Source: Marisediminicola antarctica (GTDB lineage: Bacteria > Actinomycetota > Actinomycetes > Actinomycetales > Microbacteriaceae). Taken from it: DNA of 64,000 nt. Location of the stretch: contig NZ_CP017146.1 of NCBI RefSeq assembly GCF_009930795.1, positions 1,922,001 through 1,986,000 of the forward strand, in the 5' to 3' direction. The stretch's first letter is position 1. Each line of letters starts with the position of its first letter. Below, piece by piece: positions 1 to 8,296 of this stretch. The translations under genes and the position numbers were made by a program. The notes under the pieces were generated by a model, which was given only the letters and a program-made list of their open reading frames with translations, had not been told where the DNA came from and ran no database searches.

Positions 1-1798
1 CGTGCGTACCGCGCTCCACGATCGAGCCGTTCTCAACCACGAGGATCAGGTCTGCGCTGCGGATGGTGGAGAGGCGGTGTGCGATCACCATCGCCGTCCG
101 TCCCTCCAGCGCCTCGCTGAGCGCCGCCTGCACGGCGGCTTCAGACGTCGAGTCCAGCGCCGCCGTCGCCTCGTCGAGGATGACGACGCGCGGCTGTGCG
201 AGCAGGAGCCTCGCGATGGTCATCCGCTGGCGCTCGCCTCCGGACAGCCGGTACCCGCGCTCTCCCACCATGGTGTCCAGCTGGTCCGGCAGGGACCGGA
301 CCAGCGGCTCGAGCCGCGCACGGCGGATGGCGTCCCACACCTCGTCGTCGGACGCCTCCGGCCTCGCGAGGCGCAGATTGGAGAGGATGGTCTCGTGGAA
401 CAGGTGGCCGTCCTGCGTCACCATTCCCAGGGTGTGCCGCATGGAGGCGAAAGTGACATCGCGGACATCCGTCCCCGCGAAGCGCACGGCGCCGCTGTCG
501 ACGTCGTACAGGCGTGAGAGGAGCTGCGCGATCGTGGACTTGCCGGCACCGGACGTACCAACGAGGGCAACGGTCTGCCCCGGTTCGATCCTGAAGGACA
601 CGCCGTGCAGCACCTCCTCGCCGCCGCGGGTGTCCAGCGTGGAAACCTCCTCGAGAGAGGCGAGGGACACTTTGTCCGCGGACGGGTATGCGAAGCGGAC
701 GTCGTCGAACTCGACGGCCACTGGGCCTTCGGGGATGGCGACGGCGTCGGGCTTCTCCTTGATGAGCGGGTCGAGGTCCAGCACCTCGAAGACGCGCTCG
801 AAGCTGACCACCGCGCTCATGATCTCCACCCGTGCGTTTGCGAGGCTGGTGAGCGGCGCGTAGAGGCGGGTGAGGAGGAGCGCCAGGGTGACCACGTCAC
901 CGGTATTCAGCTGGCCGGCGAGTGCGAGGAAGCCGCCGAGCCCATACACGAGCGCGAGGGCGAGAGCGGAGACGAGCATCAGTGCCGTGAAGAAGACGAA
1001 CTGGAGCATCGCGGTCCGGACCCCGATGTCGCGGACGCGGGCGGCGCGGACGCGGAACTCGTCGGCCTCCTCGTCGGGCCGGCCGAACAGCTTGACGAGG
1101 GTGGCGCCGGGCGCCGAGAAGCGCTCGGTCATCTGCGTGCTCATAGCGGAATTGTGATCGGCGGCCTCGCGGCGCAGCGCGGCGAGGCGGCTGCCCATGC
1201 GGCGCGCGGGTACCAGGAAGATGGGGAGCATGATCACGGCGAGAACCGTCACGAGCCAGGACGTGCTGAGCATGACGATCAGGGTGAGGATCAGCGCCAC
1301 GAGGTTCGTGACCACGCCGGACAGCGTGCCGCTGAAGGCCTGCTGAGCGCCGATCACATCGTTGTTGAGGCGGCTCACGAGGGCGCCCGTCCGCGTGCGG
1401 GTGAAGAAGGCGATCGGCATCTTCTGCACGTGGTTGAAGACGGTGGTGCGGAGGTCCAGGATCACGCCTTCGCCGATCCGCGCCGAGTACCAGCGCGTCA
1501 CGAGTGACACGGCGGCGTCGGCCACGGCCACGAGGGCGATGACGCCGGCGAGCCAAACGATCGTGGTGACCTCGCCCCGGGCGACGATGACGTCGACAAC
1601 CTGGCCGGCGAGTACCGGCGTCGCGACCGCGAGGAAAGCTCCCACGGTGGAGAGGGTGATGAAGATCAGCAGCTTGGACCGGTAGGGCACCGCGAACGTC
1701 ATGATCCGTCGAACGGACTCACGGGAGAAGCCGTGCTTGCCGTCCCTGGCGGTCGAGATCTTGTACAGCGAGCTCCAGGCCGCGCCTTCCATGCTCAT
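1..1798 (-). CDS. ABC transporter, fused permease/ATPase (multidrug-exporter type), 3' end outside window
   Basis: Type IV ABC exporter half-transporter: a membrane domain of about six helices (residues about 30-320) fused to an ATP-binding domain. The Walker A motif GTSGAGKST lies near residue 412, the signature LSGGERQR near 516, the Walker B ILDEATAALDS follows, and the switch histidine of VIAHRLST is the last landmark before the window edge. The start is the ATG at 1798, chosen because AAGGA sits 6 nt upstream; a second ATG lies two codons in. About 599 residues are visible and only the last few are missing. The substrate cannot be read from sequence. Such half-transporters work as homodimers or with a paralogous partner, which could lie off the left edge. 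Confidence 0.93.
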   Translation of the reverse strand, partial: MSMEGAAWSSLYKISTARDGKHGFSRESVRRIMTFAVPYRSKLLIFITLSTVGAFLAVATPVLAGQVVDVIVARGEVTTIVWLAGVIALVAVADAAVSLVTRWYSARIGEGVILDLRTTVFNHVQKMPIAFFTRTRTGALVSRLNNDVIGAQQAFSGTLSGVVTNLVALILTLIVMLSTSWLVTVLAVIMLPIFLVPARRMGSRLAALRREAADHNSAMSTQMTERFSAPGATLVKLFGRPDEEADEFRVRAARVRDIGVRTAMLQFVFFTALMLVSALALALVYGLGGFLALAGQLNTGDVVTLALLLTRLYAPLTSLANARVEIMSAVVSFERVFEVLDLDPLIKEKPDAVAIPEGPVAVEFDDVRFAYPSADKVSLASLEEVSTLDTRGGEEVLHGVSFRIEPGQTVALVGTSGAGKSTIAQLLSRLYDVDSGAVRFAGTDVRDVTFASMRHTLGMVTQDGHLFHETILSNLRLARPEASDDEVWDAIRRARLEPLVRSLPDQLDTMVGERGYRLSGGERQRMTIARLLLAQPRVVILDEATAALDSTSEAAVQAALSEALEGRTAMVIAHRLSTIRSADLILVVENGSIVERGTH

Positions 1799-1826
1799 TG
1801 AGGTTCCTTCCGTGGGCACCAATACA

Positions 1827-1832
1827 AGCCTA
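1827..1832 (-). promoter_or_regulatory. -10 box of the ABC exporter
   Basis: TAGGCT on the minus strand, about 28 nt before the ABC exporter ATG with a Shine-Dalgarno in between. The same hexamer recurs before several other genes in the window, for example at 21321 and 29525. No convincing -35 box is seen. Confidence 0.45.
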
Positions 1833-2314
1833 GATGGCGAGTTGCCCGAGCTTTGCGACGCGGCTGCCGAGGTGACGCGCGGTGCGCTGGTCAGCGTCAT
1901 GGACCGCGTCGGGTCCGCGGTGATTCCCCGAACCGGCGCTACCAACTGCATGGACTGGCTCTACCATCAAGCGCTACTCGCCAACACAACTGAGCGACCG
2001 GCGTGTGCTGTCGACACTTCAGCGACATCTAGGGTGGTCGAAATTGCCCGATGGCGATAAAATTCAGGATCGCAACATGGAAGATTGGTTTTGGAAAAGA
2101 CCGATTGACCAGCACTTCGTCCAAGTGAAGTCGAATCCACGGCTGAAAAGAGGCCAGTCCAAAACCTGCTGAAGACAACAGTGGGTCAGGGGTTCGAATC
2201 CCCTTGGATCCACAGAAAAATAGTAGGTCAGGCGGTCATTTCAGAATCCGAGAGGATGATGAAATGGCTGTTTTTCTGTGCTGATCGACAGTTTGGCGTA
2301 GAGAACCGCCCGCA
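1833..2314. other. Gene-free stretch holding the left island boundary
   Basis: No convincing coding region: the open frames here are short and match no family I recognise. It contains the left copy (2068-2213) of a diverged repeat that ends in a tRNA-3'-end-like sequence. No complete tRNA or tmRNA cloverleaf could be found in it. Confidence 0.5.
2183..2213 (+). repeat. Left attachment-like direct repeat (tRNA 3'-end-like)
   Basis: A 31-bp sequence repeated identically at 11134-11164. It carries a T-arm (5-bp stem AGGGG/CCCCT closing the loop TTCGAAT) followed by an acceptor-like TGGATCCA, so it resembles the 3' end of a tRNA, the usual integrase target. The 115 bp upstream of each copy (from 2068 and 11019) are also similar but diverged. 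No 5' half of a tRNA is present at either site. Confidence 0.65.
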
Positions 2315-3481
2315 CTAAGCGTTCACCCACGCCGCCATGATGTAGCGCAGGTCACCCGCGTGCCGGTACTCCAATCGCACTTTCTTCCCATGAACGAACG
2401 CCTCCCGCAGCAGCGTCACCAGTTCGAACTCCATGGTTCTATCGGAAGCCTGCGATAGCGGTACAAGAAAGAAGTCCGGATCATCCCGCACCCAGACCAG
2501 GAACTGTTCTTGTTCCGCGGGGAAAGTTCCCCCGAGATTGGTTCCCCTGCGTGTCCGGGCCTGCACCCGCACAATCTCGCGATACTCGGGCGTAGTGCGC
2601 GCGATCGGGATTGTTTTCGCGACCGGCTGAGCGCGCCACTGCACGGTGCGGGTGGCCCCGGCGATGGGCGATTCGAAGATGCGCCCGGTTGTCGGCAGGT
2701 AGCTCCCGGCGCGGTAGTCATAGACCCCCCAGGGATCAATGAAGTGCCAGAACGAAGCGATGGATGCACCGCCATAGGCGAAGGCCGGGCGGGGAACAGC
2801 AACGCCGAAATGAAGGTGGAGTGGTTGCTGGGTGGGATCTGTGCGGCCCAGGAACTCGCCTCGCTGCACAGAGTCACCCACTGCATGAGGGCTCGAGCCA
2901 AGATCCATGTGCAGGTAGACGGTGCGAAAGGTCCGGCCCTGCCCCGTGGTGTGGGACAGAGTGAGGGCGTCCCCTGCCCTGGCCAAGACTGTACCCTCGG
3001 CTGCCGCGCACACGTCGAAGACAGAGACGGGGCTCGTATTGAAGTCGGTGGCCCCGTGGAAAGCGCTCGCGACGTTGCTGTTTCTGAACCATCCCCCGCC
3101 GCTTGGCCCCAGTTTGATGTCCTGGTCGTAGAACGGAATCGAGAGATCCATTCTGTCGCCGCTGAGGGGATCGTCGAGGAACCTCTGCAGGTTGGTTCCG
3201 GCGATTGGCAGGCCCTGCGGCCGGCTCGGGTTCCCTCCGGCCGGGGTGAACGCGAAGGGCTGAAGTGACGAGACGACCGTGGATCTCGTCGAAGCCGTTA
3301 GGTAGTCCTCCGGTGGGACGAGCGTTCCGCCGGCGGGGACCAAGGCAGACGGATCATCGCCGACAGCGTGTGCCAACAGGTTGAGGTTGATGTGAATCAC
3401 TCCTCCGGGAAATCCCGCCAAGCCCCGCCAGAAGAGGGCCGGTGAGCCATCCGGTGGGAGGTGAACAAAGTAACGGGACAT
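2315..3481 (-). CDS. M23/LytM-fold peptidase-domain protein
   Basis: A 388-residue protein whose middle matches the M23 (LytM) metallopeptidase fold: H142 and D146 in the HxxxD motif FHGATDFN, H191 in YLHMD, and the HLH pair at 222-224 in PLHLHFGV. These are the zinc ligands and catalytic residues of the family, which cuts peptidoglycan crosslinks or other peptides. No signal peptide or membrane segment is seen at the N-terminus, so it may act inside the cell or leave by another route. The C-terminal 150 residues form a domain I do not recognise. The ATG has a good Shine-Dalgarno (GAAGGAG, 5-6 nt). It is divergent from the HExxH/PLD operon, 141 bp apart, suggesting shared control. Confidence 0.75.
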   Translation of the reverse strand: MSRYFVHLPPDGSPALFWRGLAGFPGGVIHINLNLLAHAVGDDPSALVPAGGTLVPPEDYLTASTRSTVVSSLQPFAFTPAGGNPSRPQGLPIAGTNLQRFLDDPLSGDRMDLSIPFYDQDIKLGPSGGGWFRNSNVASAFHGATDFNTSPVSVFDVCAAAEGTVLARAGDALTLSHTTGQGRTFRTVYLHMDLGSSPHAVGDSVQRGEFLGRTDPTQQPLHLHFGVAVPRPAFAYGGASIASFWHFIDPWGVYDYRAGSYLPTTGRIFESPIAGATRTVQWRAQPVAKTIPIARTTPEYREIVRVQARTRRGTNLGGTFPAEQEQFLVWVRDDPDFFLVPLSQASDRTMEFELVTLLREAFVHGKKVRLEYRHAGDLRYIMAAWVNA

Positions 3482-3622
3482 CCGTGTCTCCTTCGCCTTG
3501 CAGGCCTGCTTCGACGCAACACTCGCATATCGGCCATCCGTTGGCGATGGGTAACAGGATCACGCCTGAGTCTCGGTTGTTGCCCCTTCCTTTCGGGCCG
3601 CCTGAGGAGAACAATCTGTGGC

Positions 3623-4054
3623 ATGGGCGTCTGTGATGTGCTGGATGGCTGGGACGACGCGGGGCCGAACTCCGGCCGAGTCGACGACGTGCGAGGCTTC
3701 GTTGACGAACTGCTCGAGTCGTGGGGTTTTGACGCGCCGAACTGGAGCGATCAGATGCCGGCGGGATACGAGGACGCGGCGGGCGTCTACACCCGCAACG
3801 ACGACACAATTCACCTGAATCCCGACATATTCGAAGGTGACGCTAGCGACGCCCTGAACGTTGCGATCCATGAAGGTCTTCACGCGAGCATGGACCAGAT
3901 GGGTTGGAACGACCCCGACCTGTTGGAGGAGCTCATGGCGGCAGGCGCCGGTTATCAGGCGCTGGAGGACCTGGTGCAGGGGTGTCAGAACCCCACGGAA
4001 TCAGGTGCGCCAAGCGACATGCCGAGTTACCCGTGGGTCTCGAGCGAAGGGTAG
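3623..4054 (+). CDS. Small HExxH zincin-like metallopeptidase
   Basis: A 143-residue soluble protein with the zinc-binding motif HEGLH at residues 83-87 inside a predicted helix (NVAIHEGLHASM). A glutamate-rich helix follows (LLEELMAAG, about 100-108) that could give the third ligand. It is too small for a standard secreted protease and has no signal peptide. The frame stays open upstream to 3461, but that part is compositionally odd. I chose ATG 3623 because GAGGAG lies about 12 nt before it, although this spacing is long. It is first in a compact run of four genes, 9 bp before the next. The specific substrate is unknown; proteolytic activity is inferred from the motif only. Confidence 0.65.
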   Translation: MGVCDVLDGWDDAGPNSGRVDDVRGFVDELLESWGFDAPNWSDQMPAGYEDAAGVYTRNDDTIHLNPDIFEGDASDALNVAIHEGLHASMDQMGWNDPDLLEELMAAGAGYQALEDLVQGCQNPTESGAPSDMPSYPWVSSEG

Positions 4055-4063
4055 GGAAACCGG

Positions 4064-4360
4064 ATGCGTCCCTTGACTGCGGCTGAAGAGACCGAGTTTG
4101 TCGTCGCTGAGAAACGCCGTCGAGCGTGGCAGCACTTTCAACATCGCGGCGTTGCCCTCGATGCGCAACAGAACTTCCTAGATGCGTTGGTAGCTGCGCT
4201 CCCTGTTCCGAAGACGCCTCGGCAGGTCCGGTTCAAGATTGCCCTGCGTGAGCGTCAGGCGCGTGTCGAGCGAGTAAGGCATGGGGTCCCCCCGACCATC
4301 AGACTGTTGGCTCGTGCGCATACATCGGCCCTGAACGGTCTTGGAATCACTACGGAATGA
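4064..4360 (+). CDS. Small unknown protein of the peptidase/PLD operon
   Basis: A 98-residue, basic, helix-rich protein without recognisable motif, signal peptide or membrane segment. It is rich in arginine (for example RERQARVERVRHG near residues 62-74), so contact with nucleic acid is possible but not shown. It sits 9 bp after the HExxH gene, and its TGA overlaps the ATG of the next gene (ATGA), which argues that it is translated and coupled to the downstream PLD gene. No function is assigned. Confidence 0.6.
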   Translation: MRPLTAAEETEFVVAEKRRRAWQHFQHRGVALDAQQNFLDALVAALPVPKTPRQVRFKIALRERQARVERVRHGVPPTIRLLARAHTSALNGLGITTE

Positions 4361-4884
4361 GGCGGGTGTCAATGCCGCAGATCGTAACTGGCCCGAATCG
4401 GGCTGCGCTCGTCGCGGATGGGATCTACTCGACTGCCGCGGCGGAGATGATCGAGCGTGCTCGCCAGCGGTGTCTGGCGAGCATCTTCATCGCCGACCTT
4501 CTCGAGCAGACCCAGCGTGGCCTTGGGGATATTGTCGATGCGCTCGCGAATGCGTCCTGGCGTGGCGTTGACACACGCGTGATCCTCGGTGGTTCTCGGG
4601 AGAATTTTCAGATCGCCGCGACAGCCGTGGACGCGGAAGCAATCCTGCGTTCCGAGGGCGTAGCGGTTCGCTGGTTGCTCGCCACCCCCCAAAGGGGCAG
4701 CCATGCGAAGTTCCTCGTCTGCGATGAACTCTCACTGCTGGGGTCGCACAACTGGAGCCCAGGGTCGTTCTCAGGGGCACAGGTCCAAGACAGCGTGCTG
4801 ATCGACTCCGCCGGGATGGCCGGCATCCTCCAGGAGAAGTTCGAAGAGCAATGGCGGCGGGCCGACCGAGGCAACCGTGTATAG
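4357..4884 (+). CDS. Single-HKD phospholipase D-fold protein (short)
   Basis: A 175-residue protein with one HKD motif: H116, K118 and D123 in SHAKFLVCD, followed by GSHNWSPGSF at 129-138. Single-HKD proteins (Nuc/BfiI type) normally dimerise to build one active site and are often nucleases rather than lipases; which applies here cannot be read from sequence. No signal peptide. The start overlaps the previous stop (ATGA); an in-frame ATG five codons later is an alternative. It shares the rare GSHNWSxGSF segment with the next gene, so the two are probably paralogous partners. Confidence 0.78.
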   Translation: MRRVSMPQIVTGPNRAALVADGIYSTAAAEMIERARQRCLASIFIADLLEQTQRGLGDIVDALANASWRGVDTRVILGGSRENFQIAATAVDAEAILRSEGVAVRWLLATPQRGSHAKFLVCDELSLLGSHNWSPGSFSGAQVQDSVLIDSAGMAGILQEKFEEQWRRADRGNRV

Positions 4885-6064
4885 GTGGGCGTGGGCCGAT
4901 CTCGCCACGGACCAGCTGCTGGATGACCTGTCGGCGGGCTGCGGATCTGCACCGATTGCCGACAAGAGCGGCTGTCGAATCATCCTCGCCCGAATGTTCG
5001 AGGTTGCGGGCGGTGTTCCGATCTCTGACTACGAGTGGGTCGAAGCGGATCTCGCGGACCGACTGCTCCGCGACGTTGCGACAACGTACCTCGCACGAGT
5101 GCTTCCGAGGAACGTATCGCTTTCGGGCGTGGCGTTCGTTGACAGTGCCCTGCCATTTCACTCGGAGGCAGTCGCCGCCCGGGTGGTACCGGTGAATTGG
5201 TGCTCGGCGGCCGAACTCGCGGTCCTGCCGATCATCGGTCCCGCCACCGCCAATCGGATCGTAGCTGAGCGGAACGCGAGCGGCTCGTTTCACGATCTCG
5301 AGGACCTCTCTCGACGGGTGGGCGGATTTGGGGAGGACTCGGCTCGTCGACTCCGCGGCGTGCTCTCGTTTCACCTGTCGCAATCCGCAGCAAATGAGAA
5401 CACCGCACAACTGGGCGGCGTCGACGCGTTCGTCGTGGCAGCTCGCGTTGGCGGATTCCTTGCCGGAGGCGACCCTGTCAAAGGCACGCTCGGCGCGCTG
5501 TTGGCGGTCGTCGCGAACCACCCTTCACCCGCCCATCGCAATCGTCGCGCGATGCCCGTGTCACGCGGACTCATCGACACGATGGGATGGTTCAACTGCG
5601 ACTGGACGGCCGCACTCATCGACGAGGATTACCTCTCTGCGCTACCCGACCTGCTGGCGGGAACGACTACGTCGATCGACATGTGCATGTTCCACGTTGC
5701 GGTCGGCGTCCACACCCGGCCGATGATCGACGCACTCCTCGCGGCGAGCCAACGCGGCGTTGCCGTCCGCGTCCTCCTCGACCAGGACAGACCAGATGAC
5801 CCCTATAACTCTACGGTCATCAACACCGCCGCGCGTCGACTGCTAGAGGCCGGGGGAGTGCCAGCCCGATACGACCCGTCTGACCGACTGCTGCACTCAA
5901 AGTATCTCGTCCTGGACTCCCACACAGTGGTGATCGGGTCTCACAACTGGTCTGCTGGCTCGTTCGCTTCGTCCGATGACGTGAGCGCAGCCATCCGGAG
6001 TGCCTCGCTGGCGAGCAGCCTTACTCAGAGGTTCGAGACGCTCTGGAATGCGGCGCAGCGCTGA
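4877..6064 (+). CDS. Helix-hairpin-helix plus phospholipase D-fold protein
   Basis: A 395-residue protein starting at a GTG that overlaps the previous PLD gene by 8 bp. The N-terminal 100 residues are unrecognised. Residues about 109-165 form a helix-hairpin-helix pair (LPIIGPATANRIVAER...FHDLEDLSRRV), a non-specific DNA-binding unit. The C-terminal half is a PLD domain with one HKD motif, HSKYLVLD near residue 340, followed by GSHNWSAGSF. The HhH-HKD combination points to a DNA-acting nuclease rather than a lipase. Last gene of the module; 130 bp of featureless DNA and then a beta-lactamase remnant follow. Confidence 0.78.
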   Translation: MYRWAWADLATDQLLDDLSAGCGSAPIADKSGCRIILARMFEVAGGVPISDYEWVEADLADRLLRDVATTYLARVLPRNVSLSGVAFVDSALPFHSEAVAARVVPVNWCSAAELAVLPIIGPATANRIVAERNASGSFHDLEDLSRRVGGFGEDSARRLRGVLSFHLSQSAANENTAQLGGVDAFVVAARVGGFLAGGDPVKGTLGALLAVVANHPSPAHRNRRAMPVSRGLIDTMGWFNCDWTAALIDEDYLSALPDLLAGTTTSIDMCMFHVAVGVHTRPMIDALLAASQRGVAVRVLLDQDRPDDPYNSTVINTAARRLLEAGGVPARYDPSDRLLHSKYLVLDSHTVVIGSHNWSAGSFASSDDVSAAIRSASLASSLTQRFETLWNAAQR

Positions 6065-6196
6065 CTAATCATCGTGCCCGAGTGTCTAGAGACCGAAACT
6101 AGCCGAGCCGAGGTTCGAACAGCCGGCGCCTGACCATCACCAATCGCGAATCTCGTCTGACGTGTCGGAGCTGCTAGCTGTCAACCTCCGCCGGAG

Positions 6197-6556
6197 CTAG
6201 AGCCCGAGGGCGGCGATCGCTGCCGCCGCGGCCTCGGCGATCAACCTGTCGTCGTAGTCCGCGTCGACTTGCGCGCGGCTGGACAGCACAGCGATCACGA
6301 TCGGCGCGGAGTCGGTTGGGTACACGAGAGCGATGTCGTTGCGGGTGCCGTATCCGCCAGCTCCCGACTTGTCGCCCACGATCCAGTCTGCAGGAAGGTT
6401 GGCCCGCACGAGGTTGTCTCCTGTTGTTGTGCCGGTCAGCCATCCCGTTACGAGGGCTTTTTGATCGGCGTCGAGGGTGTCGCCGAGCGCGTATTCACGA
6501 AGGGTCGAGGCAAGCGCCCGCGGGGTGCTGGTGTCGCGGTCGTCGCCGGGGAGCGC
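6197..6556 (-). pseudogene. Class A beta-lactamase, C-terminal fragment
   Basis: About 119 codons of the C-terminal part of a serine beta-lactamase in one open frame. Visible landmarks are PGDDRDTSTP (omega-loop end), the WLTGTTTGDNLVRANLP stretch, and the third active-site box as KSGAGGYGTRND, where KTG is the commoner form. The catalytic serine (SxxK) and SDN boxes are absent. The homology stops at about 6556, where DNA of the IS21-type remnant begins, so the gene was cut by that insertion. It should not produce an active enzyme. Confidence 0.8.
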
Positions 6557-6619
6557 TGACGGCGCTCAGCGAAATTCCCCAGTCTTGCTCATCGAAGCTC
6601 CCCAGGTCGCGGGGTTAGG

Positions 6620-6898
6620 TTAACGGAACTTTGTGACCGTTGTCACGCGGCGGAGTTCGTTGGATTGGGCGGCGTGGTTGCGGAGCCGGTAGGAGCCGCC
6701 GTCGAGGGTGACGACGACGGATCGGTCGAGTAGCCGGTCGAGAATCGCGGCGGCGACGGTGGTGTCGCCGAGGATCTCGCCCCAGGCGCCGACGGGCCGG
6801 TTCGTGCTGATCACGATCGACGTTTTCAGGTAGCGCTGGTTGATGACTTGGAATAGCGCTGAGGCGGCCTCGGCGGGCAGAGGCAGGTAGCCGAGCTC
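6620..6898 (-). pseudogene. istB: istB, C-terminal part (IS21 helper ATPase)
   Basis: The C-terminal 92 codons of an IstB-like AAA+ ATPase. The frame starts right after the RIT insertion with the continuation of the Walker B strand (ELGYLPLPAE), then the IstB-typical ISTNRPVGAWGEILGD and a basic tail to the stop at 6620. The N-terminal part lies at 10317-10895. Removing 6905-10322 joins both parts in frame into a 285-residue protein, the usual family length. Confidence 0.85.
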
Positions 6899-6930
6899 GT
6901 CGATCTATGCGGACATCCGCATAGATCGAC
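6899..6930. repeat. 32-bp near-perfect palindrome at the left end of the RIT element
   Basis: Two 15-bp arms (GTCGATCTATGCGGA and its complement) around a 2-bp centre. It begins with the 6-bp target copy GTCGAT, holds a 20-bp unit with CTATG/CATAG ends like the RIT inverted repeats, and ends with the inverted target copy ATCGAC. Nothing comparable is found at the right end. Confidence 0.8.
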
Positions 6931-7035
6931 CTATGCCGAGCCCGCGATTATGTCGAGGTCGCTGAGGGGTGGTGCTTGGGCGGCCTGATATCGCGCGGCT
7001 CTGGGACTGGGACCGCGTGCTGGGGCTCGGCATAG
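6931..7035 (+). repeat. Left 105-bp terminal inverted repeat of the RIT element
   Basis: Matches the complement of 10212-10316 with two mismatches. Each repeat itself starts with CTATGCCGAG and ends with CTCGGCATAG, so four copies of this 10-mer in alternating orientation bracket the recombinase genes. These are likely recombinase-binding sites. Confidence 0.9.
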
Positions 7036-7057
7036 TTGCGTGTTGCGAGGAGTCTCG

Positions 7058-8296
7058 ATGCGGGAGCAGGGTGCTTCCGCGAAGGAGGCGATGGTGATGG
7101 CGGGAACGAGAAGGAAGGCTGGTCAGCTGCGGCCGCACGTCGAGGGCTATCAGGCGTGGTTGGCGTGCCAGGGCTACACGACGGGCACGATCAGGAACAT
7201 GCTTAAGGACCTCGGCCAGGTCGGTTCGTGGCTCTCTGCAGAGGGGCTCACTGCTGAGCATCTGAACGAGGAGCGGATAGGGATGTTCCTGTCGGCCCGG
7301 CGAGCTGCTGGGCGGCGGAGGATCCCAGGTCCTCGTGCGATGGTGCCGCTGTTGAGTTACCTGCGCGAGGCGGGCATCGTGGCGCAGCCGACCCCGGTGA
7401 TGTCGCCGTTGGGAGCACTGCTCAGCTCCTACCGGTCGTGGTTGATCCGGGAGCGAGGCCTGGCACCAGGAACGGTGCTGCGCTACGAGAAGGCTGCGCG
7501 GCGTTTCCTGGAGGAGTCCTCGACCGGGGGCGTCTTCGACACGTCGGTGTTGACGGGGGCGGACGTGAATGCGTTCTTGCTGCGGGAATGCGCTCGGGTG
7601 TCGGCGGGGTCGGCGAAGGGCCGGGTTGCGGAGCTGCGTTCGATCCTGCGTTTCCTCTACCTGGAGCAGATCACGCCGTTGCAGCTGGGGGCTGCGGTTC
7701 CCCCGGTGGGTGGATGGCGTTTGGCGACGCTGCCGCCACCGGCGATGGCGTCAGCGGACGTCCAGTTGCTGCTTGATGGCTGCGACCGCAGCACGGTGGT
7801 CGGTGTCCGAGACTTCGCGATGATGATGCTGGTCGCACGGCTCGGGTTACGGTCGATCGAGGTCGCGCGTCTGCAACTGGGCGACGTGGACTGGCGGGCT
7901 GGTGAGATCCTGGTCCGTGGGAAGGGCCGCCGGCACGACCGGTTGCCGTTGCCCGCCGAGGTCGGCGAAGCCTTGGTGGCCTATTTGTTGTCCGGTCGGA
8001 ACCCTGCCGATGCCGTCCATGTGTTCTTGACCTGCCGTGCCCCGTGCCGTCCGGTTCGCGCCGACCTGGTCGGTGATGTTGTCGAGCGGGCCTGCAAGCG
8101 TGCTGGCCTGCCGAGGGTTGGGCCACACCGGCTCCGGCACGCGCTGGCCGGTGAGATGCTCCGCAAGGGGGCCGGTCTGATTGCGATCAGCCAGGTCCTG
8201 CGCCACCAGGATCTCGCCACAACTGCCCTCTACGCCAAGGTCGACCTGCGCACTCTGCGTGAGGTCGCGCAGCCGTGGCCGGGAGTCCGGCGGTGA
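7058..8296 (+). CDS. ritA: RIT tyrosine recombinase A
   Basis: A 412-residue site-specific recombinase. An N-terminal SAM-like core-binding region is followed by the catalytic domain with the arginine in RLGLRSIEV, the HRLRH box, a histidine in LRHQD and the nucleophilic tyrosine in ALYAKV near the C-terminus. All residues needed for strand exchange are present. The start is ATG 7058, preceded by GAGGAG at 5 nt; an in-frame ATG at 7040 is less likely. The TGA overlaps the GTG of the next recombinase (GTGA). First of the trio. Confidence 0.88.
   Translation: MREQGASAKEAMVMAGTRRKAGQLRPHVEGYQAWLACQGYTTGTIRNMLKDLGQVGSWLSAEGLTAEHLNEERIGMFLSARRAAGRRRIPGPRAMVPLLSYLREAGIVAQPTPVMSPLGALLSSYRSWLIRERGLAPGTVLRYEKAARRFLEESSTGGVFDTSVLTGADVNAFLLRECARVSAGSAKGRVAELRSILRFLYLEQITPLQLGAAVPPVGGWRLATLPPPAMASADVQLLLDGCDRSTVVGVRDFAMMMLVARLGLRSIEVARLQLGDVDWRAGEILVRGKGRRHDRLPLPAEVGEALVAYLLSGRNPADAVHVFLTCRAPCRPVRADLVGDVVERACKRAGLPRVGPHRLRHALAGEMLRKGAGLIAISQVLRHQDLATTALYAKVDLRTLREVAQPWPGVRR

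Noticed and set aside
605-1507. A 300-codon plus-strand frame inside the ABC exporter
   Set aside because: Composition typical of an antisense shadow; the minus frame carries all ABC motifs.
1701-2060. A 119-codon plus-strand ORF at the left of the island
   Set aside because: It overlaps the start and promoter of the ABC exporter, has no Shine-Dalgarno and no recognisable motif.
2068-2213. A complete tRNA or tmRNA gene at the left island border
   Set aside because: Only a T-arm and acceptor-like 3' end are present; no matching 5' acceptor strand, D-arm or anticodon arm, and no tmRNA tag sequence was found.
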